Shown here: positions 23,643-32,600 of the stretch, piece after piece
How the letters are laid out: the number at the start of each line of letters is the position of its first letter
Position numbering within the stretch: position 1 is the first letter of the stretch
Source of the DNA: JADFXI01 sp963784135
GTDB lineage: Bacteria > Nitrospirota > Thermodesulfovibrionia > Thermodesulfovibrionales > Dissulfurispiraceae
Direction of reading: 5' to 3'
DNA length: 64,000 nt
NCBI GenBank assembly: GCA_963784135.1
Contig: CAWAQG010000004.1
Location: 248,001-312,000, forward strand
Program-made: the position numbers and the translations under genes
Notes under the pieces: model-generated
What the model saw: only the letters and a program-made list of their open reading frames with translations
Database searches by the model: none
Told to the model about the DNA's origin: nothing

Positions 23643-25503
23643 AGATATCCGCTGTTTTGTCCCCGCTGCCGGTTTTGGCGAGCGAATGAGGCCAATCAGC
23701 GACTACCTCCCCAAGCCGCTCCTTCCGGTACTCGGCAAGCCGGTGCTGGAACATGTGCTCGAAAAACTCTCCCGGCTCGCGCTGCATCACATCGGCATCA
23801 ATTTGCACCATAAAAAAGGACCAATCAAAGAATGGGTAGAAAAATCACCTTATAAAAGCGATGTGTTTTTTTTCCCCGAGGACCCATTACTGGATACAGG
23901 GGGTGCGCTGAAGAACGCTGAAGAGTTTCTGTCTGAGAGCAACGTATTTCTCGTCCACAATTCAGATATCCTGTCGGAAATTGATCTATCAAGGCTGCTT
24001 GAGCACCACAATGCTTCAGGGAATATGGTTACGCTTGCTGTACATGATTGCAGCCGTTTTAATACGGTTGCGGTGGACGGCATTGGCTGCCTGAAAGGAG
24101 TGACAGGCAAGGGATATCAGGCTGACACTTTAAAAGAACGGCTTGTGGCCTACACTGGTATCGCAGTCTATAACAGGGAATTCCTCAAGATTCTCCCGGA
24201 GGGCAAATCCAGCGTTGTTGATGCCTGGATGAAAGCCGCAGCTTCAGGATGCAGGATCGGCACGATGGACGTAACCGGGGCATACTGGGCTGATTTAGGA
24301 ACGCCTGCCGCTTATGCCTCAGCTGTTTTTGATGTACTGCTGACCGCCGGCGAGACAGTTTATTTTCACCCTGAATCCAGCGGCTGTTCCGATGCCGTGA
24401 TTGACGGTCATAACGTGTTAGAAAAGGGGTGCTGTATCGGGCGGGGAGTTTCGCTCATAAATTGTATTGTTCTGCCGGGAAGTATCGTTGCTCGGGACAC
24501 GTACGAGAACTGCATTATAGGTCCGGATTTTGTTCTCCCCTTTATCGAAGCCGGGACAGCGGCTCCGACAGGTGATGGCGGAACGCTTATCGGTATCGGC
24601 GGTTCCGACAGAAAATATTCAAGAGTCAAAAGAGAAGGGAAAACTGCGGTGCTTATGCAGTGTGCTGAGGGTGACTTGGATTTCACGCGGCATATCGAAT
24701 ATACCCGCTTTTTTAGAAAATTCGCGCTCCCGGTGCCCGGGCTTATCAGCGTGGAGACTGAAAGGGCCATTGCATTTTTCGAAGACCTCGGAGATATGTC
24801 TCTCTATAGCTGGTTGAAGTGTCCGCGTGAGAGCAGCCGGATCGAGCGGCTATACAGGAAGGCACTTGATATTCTGGTGATGCTCCATAGCACGATAACC
24901 GGTCATGTTGCCGAATGCCCTCTCCTTGCAAACAGGATATTCGATTATGATCACCTTCGCTGGGAGACGGCATATTTTATTAAAAGGTTCGTAGAGGGCG
25001 TGAGGGGAATGGCCCAATATAATTCAAAGGTGCTGGAGGATGAATTCAATCGCCTCGCTTTGAAAGTCGATTCATTTCCGAAAACAGTTATTCACCGTGA
25101 CTTTCAGTCACAGAACATTATGGTCGTGCAACCGGAAACGCCGAGGCTTATAGATTATCAGGGCGCACGGATGGCCCCCCCTGGTTATGATGTGGTCTCG
25201 CTCCTGTGGGACCCGTACTTTCGGCTGGATGACGCAATGCGGACCCGCCTTGTCGAATATTATATGGACTGCATGCATGCCGGAGACACAGGTCCCGATG
25301 TTGAAAAGTTCAGGGCAACGCTGCTGCCCTGCCGTCTGCAGCGCCACATGCAGGCCCTGGGCGCATACGGCTTTCTTTCTTCAGTAAAGGGGAAAAAATA
25401 CTTTCTGAAACATGTCCCCGAAGCCCTGACAATGCTGAAGGAAGAGACGGCCCTGGCGAGGGATGAGTACCCTGCGCTGCATGCATTGGTGTCGGGACTT
25501 TAG
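23635..25503 (+). CDS. MurU-AmgK-like fusion: MurNAc-1-P nucleotidyltransferase and sugar kinase
   Basis: One 622-residue protein with two enzyme domains. Residues about 1-240 are a nucleotidyltransferase (PAAGFGERMRPISDYLPKPL near residue 8, NSDIL with the metal Asp), like MurU, followed by left-handed beta-helix repeats (about 255-305). Residues about 340-622 are an aminoglycoside-phosphotransferase-fold kinase with FFEDLGDMSLYSWL, catalytic VIHRDFQSQNIMV near 487 and the metal Asp in LIDYQGARMAPPGYDV near 505, like AmgK. In Pseudomonas separate AmgK and MurU turn MurNAc into UDP-MurNAc, bypassing fosfomycin-sensitive steps. ATG 23635 overlaps the DUF1343 gene by 8 bases, giving a complete recycling route. 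Confidence 0.85.
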   Translation: MHKDIRCFVPAAGFGERMRPISDYLPKPLLPVLGKPVLEHVLEKLSRLALHHIGINLHHKKGPIKEWVEKSPYKSDVFFFPEDPLLDTGGALKNAEEFLSESNVFLVHNSDILSEIDLSRLLEHHNASGNMVTLAVHDCSRFNTVAVDGIGCLKGVTGKGYQADTLKERLVAYTGIAVYNREFLKILPEGKSSVVDAWMKAAASGCRIGTMDVTGAYWADLGTPAAYASAVFDVLLTAGETVYFHPESSGCSDAVIDGHNVLEKGCCIGRGVSLINCIVLPGSIVARDTYENCIIGPDFVLPFIEAGTAAPTGDGGTLIGIGGSDRKYSRVKREGKTAVLMQCAEGDLDFTRHIEYTRFFRKFALPVPGLISVETERAIAFFEDLGDMSLYSWLKCPRESSRIERLYRKALDILVMLHSTITGHVAECPLLANRIFDYDHLRWETAYFIKRFVEGVRGMAQYNSKVLEDEFNRLALKVDSFPKTVIHRDFQSQNIMVVQPETPRLIDYQGARMAPPGYDVVSLLWDPYFRLDDAMRTRLVEYYMDCMHAGDTGPDVEKFRATLLPCRLQRHMQALGAYGFLSSVKGKKYFLKHVPEALTMLKEETALARDEYPALHALVSGL

Positions 25504-25579
25504 GGCTATCCGGTCTAAACAATTTCTAAGAGGAGAACGAGATAATTAAAGAATTAGTTTCCGTACTCCTTCCATTTAA

Positions 25580-25730
25580 GCCCCTGCTAATGGCGGCGAA
25601 ATAGTCCTTTCTGTATCCACCGGTAATGTCTTTGAAGTTCAGAATAGGCAAATCGGACTGAAATGCCATAAGAGTTGATAGCATTCGCGCTACTCGTCCG
25701 TTGCCTTCAGTAACCCTCAAAAGTTGCGAG
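25580..25730 (-). pseudogene. Fic family protein, fragment
   Basis: On the minus strand the sequence reads TEGNGRVARMLSTLMAFQSD and then LPILNFKDITGGYRKDYFAA, matching the core of Fic (AMPylating) proteins after the HPFxxGNGR motif. The catalytic His and the residues before it are missing: the sequence just upstream is LLRV rather than I-x-P-F. Beyond RGLN the C-terminal similarity also ends. The remaining 300 bases to 26022 hold no frame that I can assign. It is a decayed remnant. Confidence 0.65.
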
Positions 25731-26022
25731 TTCTCATAACTGAGCATTACGCCCCGAATTATGCTGACCCTGGGGACACCGACGTTGTGACTACGTCAGA
25801 CCAGGCAGCAATCGGTCCAATTTTTCGGCGTGAAATACTGGTCGTAACATGCTATCTACGAGATCCAAAAAAACGACAGCGCATTTGAAGCAGGGTTTTG
25901 TACCGACTCCAGCCACTAATACGCAACTTGCAGGGACTCACACCTACCTACAGATTATGGGTTGAAAAAAACGCAGCCAAAATATACGTTCTGCCCAGTG
26001 GTGCCATACGAGCGGCCGAGAT
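25731..26022. other. Intergenic region without recognised genes
   Basis: This stretch between the Fic remnant and the DUF4239 gene has no frame longer than about 30 codons with family resemblance, no strong hairpin and no promoter on the minus strand. It is probably decayed coding sequence. Confidence 0.4.
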
Positions 26023-26784
26023 CTACTGACCGAGATAAGAGAGAGCGTTGAGCAGCGGCGCACTGGAAATCTTGATCAACCCCCCGAAAGGTTGGTCTAA
26101 ATTCAGAATCAGAAAGAGTGAACTTGCGGCTGACAACGCGCAGACGAACAAAACAGTAATTACCGTTCTATTGCGAGGGGTGAATAAGCCGAAGCTGAAA
26201 AAGATGATGGTAAGCCAGCAAACCAACAATACGAGGAGCGGCATCGGGAACGAGCTCTGCACGACATGCTCAACTTGGAGCCAATGTGTTTCCGTAATTT
26301 CAGCAATGATCTGTAGAGCCCGCGACTGCAGACGGCGCTGGTCGTCGTTCCGTGGGGACAGTTGCCGGAGTTTCTCGTCGAGATCTTCGAGTCCCCTTTC
26401 TGCCTGGCCAGCCTTCTCTAGTGCGGACTCATTCTTCTTTCCCCCTATCAGCTCGATCACGGTATTGACGTAGCGCTTCAGAATATCGCGAGCTTCCTTC
26501 GTTTTCGGCCCGTAACGGGACAGCGTTCGGTCAAGCAGGATGATCTTCGAGCTATTTTGAGTGAGTCCGCTATTTAGCGTGTCAAAGGTACTCTTTGCAG
26601 AGCCGATCACCAAGCCCAGGACAACAGCTGCCATCGTGGCGATCATGCCGATCCCGAGCTTCATGACATCCTTTGAATCAATGCTAAGATGATGATCGGG
26701 CAGATGAGCGCGAAGGAACATGCCGAGAAGCGTACCGCCGAAGATGCTTGCCAAAGCCATCAAGGAAATTGCAGTCGGACTCAT
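26023..26784 (-). CDS. DUF4239 family membrane protein
   Basis: A 253-residue inner-membrane protein with two N-terminal hydrophobic helices (ALASIFGGTLLGMFL near residue 10 and GMIATMAAVVLGLVIGSA near 50), a soluble helical middle of about 120 residues and two C-terminal helices (about 182-205 and 210-230). The GLVIGSAKSTFDTLNSGL stretch is characteristic of DUF4239, a bestrophin-like family of unknown function. ATG 26784 follows GAAAGGAAG, and a good sigma-70 promoter lies at 26816-26844. It stands alone among decayed genes, which suggests recent acquisition. Confidence 0.8.
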   Translation of the reverse strand: MSPTAISLMALASIFGGTLLGMFLRAHLPDHHLSIDSKDVMKLGIGMIATMAAVVLGLVIGSAKSTFDTLNSGLTQNSSKIILLDRTLSRYGPKTKEARDILKRYVNTVIELIGGKKNESALEKAGQAERGLEDLDEKLRQLSPRNDDQRRLQSRALQIIAEITETHWLQVEHVVQSSFPMPLLVLLVCWLTIIFFSFGLFTPRNRTVITVLFVCALSAASSLFLILNLDQPFGGLIKISSAPLLNALSYLGQ

Positions 26785-26815
26785 GATTCATCTTCCTTTC
26801 TTGATAATTGTAACT

Positions 26816-26844
26816 ATTATACAATATGGAATATGACTTAGCAA
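26816..26844 (-). promoter_or_regulatory. Sigma-70 promoter of the DUF4239 gene
   Basis: Read on the minus strand: TTGCTA at 26844-26839, a 17-base spacer, then a perfect TATAAT at 26821-26816, about 32 bases before the ATG. Confidence 0.65.
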
Positions 26845-26883
26845 ATCGTTATCCGAATAGGTCCAAGACCGTAAAGTCATAAT

Positions 26884-27477
26884 TTAATGCATATATAATT
26901 CCAAAATCTGATTTTCAAAATCGCTCATGTCTTTAAAATGAATCGTCGCCAGACCTTCCTCTGAAGCTCTCTTTATATTATCAGCAGTATCGTCCACAAA
27001 GAGCGCTTCCTCAGTCCTGCGTCCCATTATCGAACATACATCTCTGAAGACCGAGGGGTCGCGCTTGGACTTTCTTAACCTGAATGAATTAAAGACATAG
27101 TCAAAACAATGATAGAAAGAATTTTTCGCGTTTATCTCTTCAAGCCAGTTTGTCTGGTCGCTAAGGATTGCGACGGTGAAACCACGGAACTTAAGTCTTT
27201 CAACATGCTCCAACATAACTGATCTTATTATAAATCTGCTCAGTATCTCTTCCCTAAGTTCCTCATCACTCCCGACAATGCCAGTCTTTTCTCTCAGAGT
27301 TTTCCAATAATTATATTCATCGGTCACTCCCGTTATGTAACCGGTCTGATATATAAGGTCGGTAGCTGCTGTAAAAAAGTCATCAGGATTGAGGTTGTTC
27401 TTTATAGCGATAGCCCTCAGTCCTTTTCAGAAGCCTTCTTCGGCCAATACGCCTCCGAAATCAAATAGTATCGACAT
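26884..27477 (-). pseudogene. HAD-family hydrolase interrupted by an in-frame TGA
   Basis: Reading from ATG 27477 the frame gives MSILFDFGGVLAEEGF, then TGA (27429-27427), then KGLRAIAIKNNLNPDDFF and on without interruption to the stop at 26884: 198 codons, a normal length for a subfamily IA HAD phosphatase. The N-terminal DFGG motif holds the nucleophile Asp; ILSDQTN is motif II, KSKRDPSVF motif III and FVDDTADNI motif IV. The TGA is most simply a CGA (Arg) to TGA transition. Alternatively translation could restart at ATG 27327, giving 147 residues without the nucleophile and so inactive. Confidence 0.8.
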
Positions 27478-27532
27478 GATCATTTCAATAATTTAGTATA
27501 GTACATTCTCATAAGACCTTTTTGCATAATTC

Positions 27533-27560
27533 TTGACAGATTTTCTTCTTATGATATTCT
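27533..27560 (+). promoter_or_regulatory. Sigma-70 promoter with long leader
   Basis: TTGACA at 27533-27538, 16-base spacer, TATTCT at 27555-27560. Transcription would start near 27567 and give a leader of about 185 bases before the GTG at 27753. Confidence 0.65.
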
Positions 27561-27687
27561 TTAGTTAAAGTTGAGGTGTTATATATAAGGCCTCGTAGAA
27601 ATGGGTAAATACTTCCAGAAGATTATATAGGAAGTCATGAAAATGAGAGTGGCTTTTTACATGAAGGATGTTTTAATGGTTCTTTAT

Positions 27688-27740
27688 GCGGAAACCCTCA
27701 CCGCCTTGCACGGGGACACAAAGCCGTAAACAACGGGATA
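27688..27740 (+). promoter_or_regulatory. Possible degenerate c-di-GMP-I (GEMM) riboswitch-like motif
   Basis: GCGGAAACC at 27688-27696, then a small stem CCG/CGG, then GGGGACACAAAGCC, followed by a CCGT/ACGG hairpin. The spacing resembles the GEMM core (GCAAACC ... GGGACGCAAAGCC), but at least two highly conserved bases differ and the P3 arm is very short. It lies in the leader of the next gene. Confidence 0.25.
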
Positions 27741-27752
27741 CTCCATGACCTT

Positions 27753-28163
27753 GTGCAAGCCATTCCTGTTCTGGCGGCGGCTGGTGGGGTGGTGTATGCG
27801 GCCTTGCAGTTTCGAGGGTGGCGGTACTCCCAGTACGTGGCGAATTTCACCAAACTTATTGAACTCCAGTTACAAATCCGGAAGATGGTTATCGACGATC
27901 CTACCTTGGGACCGGAGGGGGTTCCCAAAGAGGAAATTCGGGGCTACTACTATAACCTTATACAGCTGAACTTCTTCGAAATCGCCTGGTTTAGCCACAG
28001 GTATGGCCAGTTGACAGATGATTACTTTACCTCGTGGGAGGTCAGTATGGTTTCTATCGCGAGGCGCCCGGCGTTTCGCGCCATGTGGGAGAGCGACCGG
28101 ACGAGGATCCTGCACGATGGCTTCCGAAAGTATATGGAGACGTTGATGCAGGAAAGGCCGTGA
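27753..28163 (+). CDS. Small membrane-anchored protein of unknown function
   Basis: A 136-residue protein with one N-terminal hydrophobic helix (AIPVLAAAGGVVYAALQF) followed by a helical soluble domain rich in aromatic residues (GYYYNLIQLNFFEIAWFSHR, then a Trp in YFTSWEVSM and in RAMWES). The pattern resembles a group of short uncharacterised proteins (possibly DUF6082-like); I am not sure of the family. GTG 27753 is the only usable start near the helix, and no clear ribosome-binding site precedes it. The leader carries a sigma-70 promoter and a riboswitch-like motif. Confidence 0.55.
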   Translation: MQAIPVLAAAGGVVYAALQFRGWRYSQYVANFTKLIELQLQIRKMVIDDPTLGPEGVPKEEIRGYYYNLIQLNFFEIAWFSHRYGQLTDDYFTSWEVSMVSIARRPAFRAMWESDRTRILHDGFRKYMETLMQERP

Positions 28164-28313
28164 ATGCGAGCGCGGTGGAAAAGAAGCTATGCGTTCTTGA
28201 AGAACGCGTGCGCGGTCAACAATACGGTTTAATCGACTGGTAAGAACGGCCAGCGTCGTCCCTATTGCGGTAAGTAAAAAGACAGGGGCTACCGAGAGTT
28301 GGATAGTCCGGAC
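28164..28313 (-). pseudogene. DUF2721 family protein, N-terminal fragment
   Basis: On the minus strand this region encodes IQLSVAPVFLLTAIGTTLAV followed by LTSRLNRIVDRARVLQERI, the highly typical first transmembrane helix and following segment of DUF2721 membrane proteins. The homology stops near 28164, where the plus-strand gene ends, so about the last two thirds are missing. The rest of the 344-base gap up to 28507 shows no other coding sequence; GGGGGAGGAG at its right end is the ribosome-binding site of the efflux adaptor. Confidence 0.65.
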
Positions 28314-28507
28314 CTTAATGGCCCTTTCATTTTTGACGGAAATAAAGGGTCGCCCGAAAATAAATTTCTGCGACTTTCTTTGCGAGCGACTGACTTCCAA
28401 GGGTGGACTCGGGAGCGTTGGCGGAATACGTTGTAAATGTAGAAATCAAGGGGAAAAAGGAGTACAATTTTTTTAAGGCTATATAAGCGGGGGAGGAGAC
28501 ATAAAAA

Positions 28508-29632
28508 ATGAAAAGGCTCAGAGCAATCTCAATCATAATCTGTCAGTCAATTTTAGTAATTTCACTGACGGAGTGCACAGGGGGAAAGGGACAAACAAAC
28601 ACCGATGCTGTTCCGGTGACAGTGGGCAAAGTCCAAAAAGTGCAGGAGCGCGAAACGATATCGGTGAGCGGCACGGTCAACACGCCAAACTCACCGACAA
28701 CTGTTTCGTTTCTCGTCTCGGGGAAGGTCGTCTTTGTAGGCCCGCGGGAAGGTGATTATGTCAAGAGGGGGCAGAGACTTGCATCTATCGATCCGACAGA
28801 TTACCAGCTGACCCTTGAGGCGGCCAAGGCACAAACAGGCATGGCCGGAGTCGAGTTTAAACGCGCCGAGGATGAACATCGGCGGATGAAAATGTTGTAC
28901 GACTCGAATAGTCTTGCTCCGAACGATTACCAGAAGTTCAAAGCCAGGTTTGAATCCGCCGAACAGCAGTATGGCCAGTCCGTGGCCTCGGAAAAACTTT
29001 CAAGGAAACATCTTTCGGATGCGACCCTCTGTTCACCCGTAAGCGGCTTCATCTCAAAGCGATCCATTGAGCCTGGCGATACCGCTGCTCAGGGGCATCC
29101 AGTCTTTGAGATCGTCCAGATGGATCCCCTGGAGGTGAACGTCGGAGTTCCGGAAACGGACGTGCACCTCGTGAGGATCGGACAGAAAGCGGCGATTACG
29201 GTCCCCGCCCTTCCGGGAAAATCATTCGATGGAACGGTCCGCATCATCAACGTTTCCGCAGAATCCGGCACGCGAACGTACATGACCAGGATCACCGTGG
29301 CGAATCCCGGGCATTTATTGAGAGTCGGGATGGTGGCGGAAGCAAGCATCCGCGGGGACCGGACGGTATGCATGATGACGCTCCCGGGGGATGCGGTGGT
29401 ACGCGACCCGCAGGGAGCGACGCAGGTCTTCGTCTACTACCCAGACCAAAAGCGCGTGTACGCAAAGCGCGTGGAAATTGGAGCGGTCATAGATAAGGAC
29501 GTCCAAATAGAGAGCGGTCTTGCCGGTGATGAATGGATCGTGCTGGCTGGGCAGATGAAGCTCAGGGACGGTTCTGTCGTAAGGGCAACAGAGCGGTCGG
29601 AAGTGCATTCCATGGGAGGAGCTCGCAAATGA
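28508..29632 (+). CDS. RND efflux periplasmic adaptor, lipoprotein
   Basis: Membrane-fusion protein linking an RND pump to its outer-membrane channel. The 374 residues begin with a lipoprotein signal ending LTEC near residue 23, so it is lipid-anchored. It has the biotinyl-lipoyl halves (VSGKVVFVGPREGDYVKRGQ near 68 and LCSPVSGFISKRSIEPGD near 175), a coiled-coil hairpin between them (about 95-165), and a beta-barrel and membrane-proximal domain. The gene starts at ATG 28508 after GGGGGAGGAG and overlaps the pump gene by four bases. The substrate is not predictable. Confidence 0.9.
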   Translation: MKRLRAISIIICQSILVISLTECTGGKGQTNTDAVPVTVGKVQKVQERETISVSGTVNTPNSPTTVSFLVSGKVVFVGPREGDYVKRGQRLASIDPTDYQLTLEAAKAQTGMAGVEFKRAEDEHRRMKMLYDSNSLAPNDYQKFKARFESAEQQYGQSVASEKLSRKHLSDATLCSPVSGFISKRSIEPGDTAAQGHPVFEIVQMDPLEVNVGVPETDVHLVRIGQKAAITVPALPGKSFDGTVRIINVSAESGTRTYMTRITVANPGHLLRVGMVAEASIRGDRTVCMMTLPGDAVVRDPQGATQVFVYYPDQKRVYAKRVEIGAVIDKDVQIESGLAGDEWIVLAGQMKLRDGSVVRATERSEVHSMGGARK

Positions 29633-32600
29633 GCCCGATAAAGTTTTCACTTCGCTATCCCCCCGTTACCCTCATATTGACGGCAATGCTCGTCATAATC
29701 GGCATTCATGCGTTCCTGAAAATGCAACGAACGGAAGATCCGACCATTACCATTAGAACCGGGCTTGTGGCCGCGATGTACCCGGGAGCGACTTCCGAGC
29801 AGGTCGAAAAGCAGGTAACGAAAACCCTTGAAAATCACATCTTCAAGTTTCCGGAGGTGCGGAAGGAAAAGACGTATTCGACAAGCCGGCCAGGCCTGGT
29901 GATTATCAACGTCGAGCTCGAAGACAATGTAAAGAATTCCGACCAGTTCTGGGCGAAGCTGCGCCATGAGATGAACCTCGTCAGCAAGACCGAACTCCCT
30001 TCCGGAGTCAAGGGGCCGGTGGTTGATTCCGATTTCGGCGATACCGTCGCGATGCTGATAGCAATTCACGGCAAACGGTACGGATACCGCGAGCTGCGCG
30101 ATTTCGCTGACAAGATGCACGACGAGATACGCACCGTCCGTGATGTGGGGAAAATCGTAACGTACGGAACGCAGGGAGAGGAAATCTGGATCACCAGTAG
30201 CCTCGAAAGAATGGCACAGTATTTCGCCGATCCGCGCCAGGTGGCGAACGCCCTCAGGCAGCGAAACGTCATCCAGAGCGCAGGACATTTCGAAGCCGAC
30301 GAGTCGAAGATCCCGATGAGGACCACCGGGATATTCAATACCGAAAATGAGGTACGCAACGTGCTCGTCGATGTTTCCAGGGACGGCCACCCGGCATACA
30401 TCAAGGATTTCGCCAGCGTGGAGCGCCGGTATCAGGATCCCACGTTCATGGTGCGCTACGACGGCGACCCTTGCCTGCTCCTCTCGGTTGAGATGCAGAA
30501 AGGAAAGAATATCGTCGAGCTCGGCGAACAGTTGGACAAAGTATTCCAGCGCCTCAAGGTGATTCTTCCTCCCGACGTTCAACTGGATCTGGTCGCCAAC
30601 CAGCCGGAGGTTGTCAAGGAGCGGATCACGCACCTGTCGCATGAGTTCCTGTTGGCCATCGGTTCCGTCATTCTCGTCACGCTTCTCCTCCTCCCCTTTC
30701 GGGTCGCTCTCATAGCCGCCCTCGCCATACCGGTGACCCTGTGCGGAACCCTTGGAGCGATGAACGCGCTGGGGTTAGCCCTGCACCAGGTCTCCATCGC
30801 AGCGCTCATCGTGGTCCTCGGGATCGTGGTGGACGACGCCATAGTGATAGCCGACAACTATGTCGAACTCCTTGACCGGAAGGTGCCGCGGCTCGATGCG
30901 GCCTGGAGATGTGCCACTGACATGCTGGTGCCGGTGCTTACTGCGACGGTCACGATCATCTCCTCCTTCCTGCCGCTACTGATCCTCACAGGCTCTGTAG
31001 GCGAGTTCATCGTGGCTCTCCCCATCACGGTAGCAATCGCATTGGCGACATCCTTCCTCGTGGCGATCATGCTGACCCCGCTGCTCTGCAGAACCTTCAT
31101 CAAAAAGGGGCTGCACGACCACGATGCCGCGGAGACCCAGGCACACGGCAAAGAGAAGAAAAGCCTGCTTGACAGGCTCCAGGAGAAATATGGGATATTG
31201 ATCAACATCTTCATGAAAAGGAAGTGGCTGGCCTTCGCTCTCGGGGGGTGTGCGTTTGCATTCGGTGTCATGCTCTTAGCATTCGTGCCCCAGCAGTTCT
31301 TCCCTTCCGCCGAGCGCAACCAGTTCGTGATTGATGTCTGGATGCTGCAGGGAACGCGGATCGAGGCCACCGACGCAGTCATGGGCCGAATCGAAAAAGT
31401 CCTGGGTTCAAGTAAAGGAGTCGTCCACTACGCCACCTTCGTCGGTCAGAGCGCCCCGAGATTCTACTACAACGTCAATCCTCAGCAGCCCGACGGCGCC
31501 TATGGTCAGTTCATAGTAAATACCGAGTCGGTAGAAGATACCAGTCGGCTGGTGAAGGAGCTGCGCCCATCGCTGGCCACACTGGCACCGGAAGCAATGG
31601 TGATCGTGAAAGAGCTCCAGCAGGGCGCCCAGATGGAGGCCCCCATAGAGGTGCGCATCTCCGGCGACGACATCGACGAACTGAAGCGGCTGGGAGAAAA
31701 GGTCCAGTGCATTCTGGAGAGCGTACCGGTTTCGCAATACGTATACAGGGACTACTTCAACGATTCTTACATGGTCGATTTGAACGTCAATGACGAACTG
31801 GCAAACCGCCTCGGAATTACCGAAGCGTCCGTATCGCAAACCCTGGCAGGGGCATTCGACGGTGCTGCGGTGAGTACCTTCTGGGAAGGGGACCGCGCTG
31901 TCTCCATCAAGCTGCGGCTTGACCCGGCCTCGCGCTCATCCTTCGCAAGCATCGGGAACACCTATCTCGACTCGGAGCTCACCCATGCCAGGGTCCCGCT
32001 CCGCTCAATTGCTACGTTGTCTCCGGAGTGGCAGACCAGCAGGATAGTCCGCAGAAACGGCGTACGCACCTTGACAGTCCGTGCGTTCGTGAAGCCGGGG
32101 TACTACGCCTCGAAGCTCCTGGAGAAGGCAATGCCGCAGATCAAGGCCCTGGAGCTGCCGGCGGGCTACCGGATCTACTACGGCGGGGAGAAGGATAACC
32201 AGGGCGAGACCTTCCCGCAAATGCTGGTCGCCCTTGCCATCAGTCTCGTGGCGATCTTCCTGGTCCTGCTCGTACAATTCAGGAACATTTCCGACCCGCT
32301 CGTGGTCATGGCCTCGATCCCACTGATGCTCTTCGGGGCAATATTGGGTCTCATCATCACCCGTAATCCCTTCGGTTTCACCGCGTTCATGGGGCTGATA
32401 AGCCTGTGCGGCATAGTCGTAAGGAACGGCATTATTCTGGTCGACTACTGCAACGAGCGACTCGCCGAGGGGGAAACTCTGGAACAGGCCGCGCGGGACG
32501 CGGGGGCGCGGCGGATGCGGCCCATCTTCCTGACTACGATGGCTGCCGCAGTCGGGGTAACGCCTATGATCCTCTCCAGGTCCAGCCTCTGGAGCCCGCT

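Noticed and set aside
27427..27429. Selenocysteine codon in the HAD hydrolase
   Set aside because: The position is not catalytic in HAD enzymes and neighbouring sequence suggests an ordinary Arg codon changed to TGA.
29647..30642. 331-codon minus-strand frame inside the RND permease gene
   Set aside because: An antisense shadow of a strongly conserved pump sequence; no start signal and no homology.
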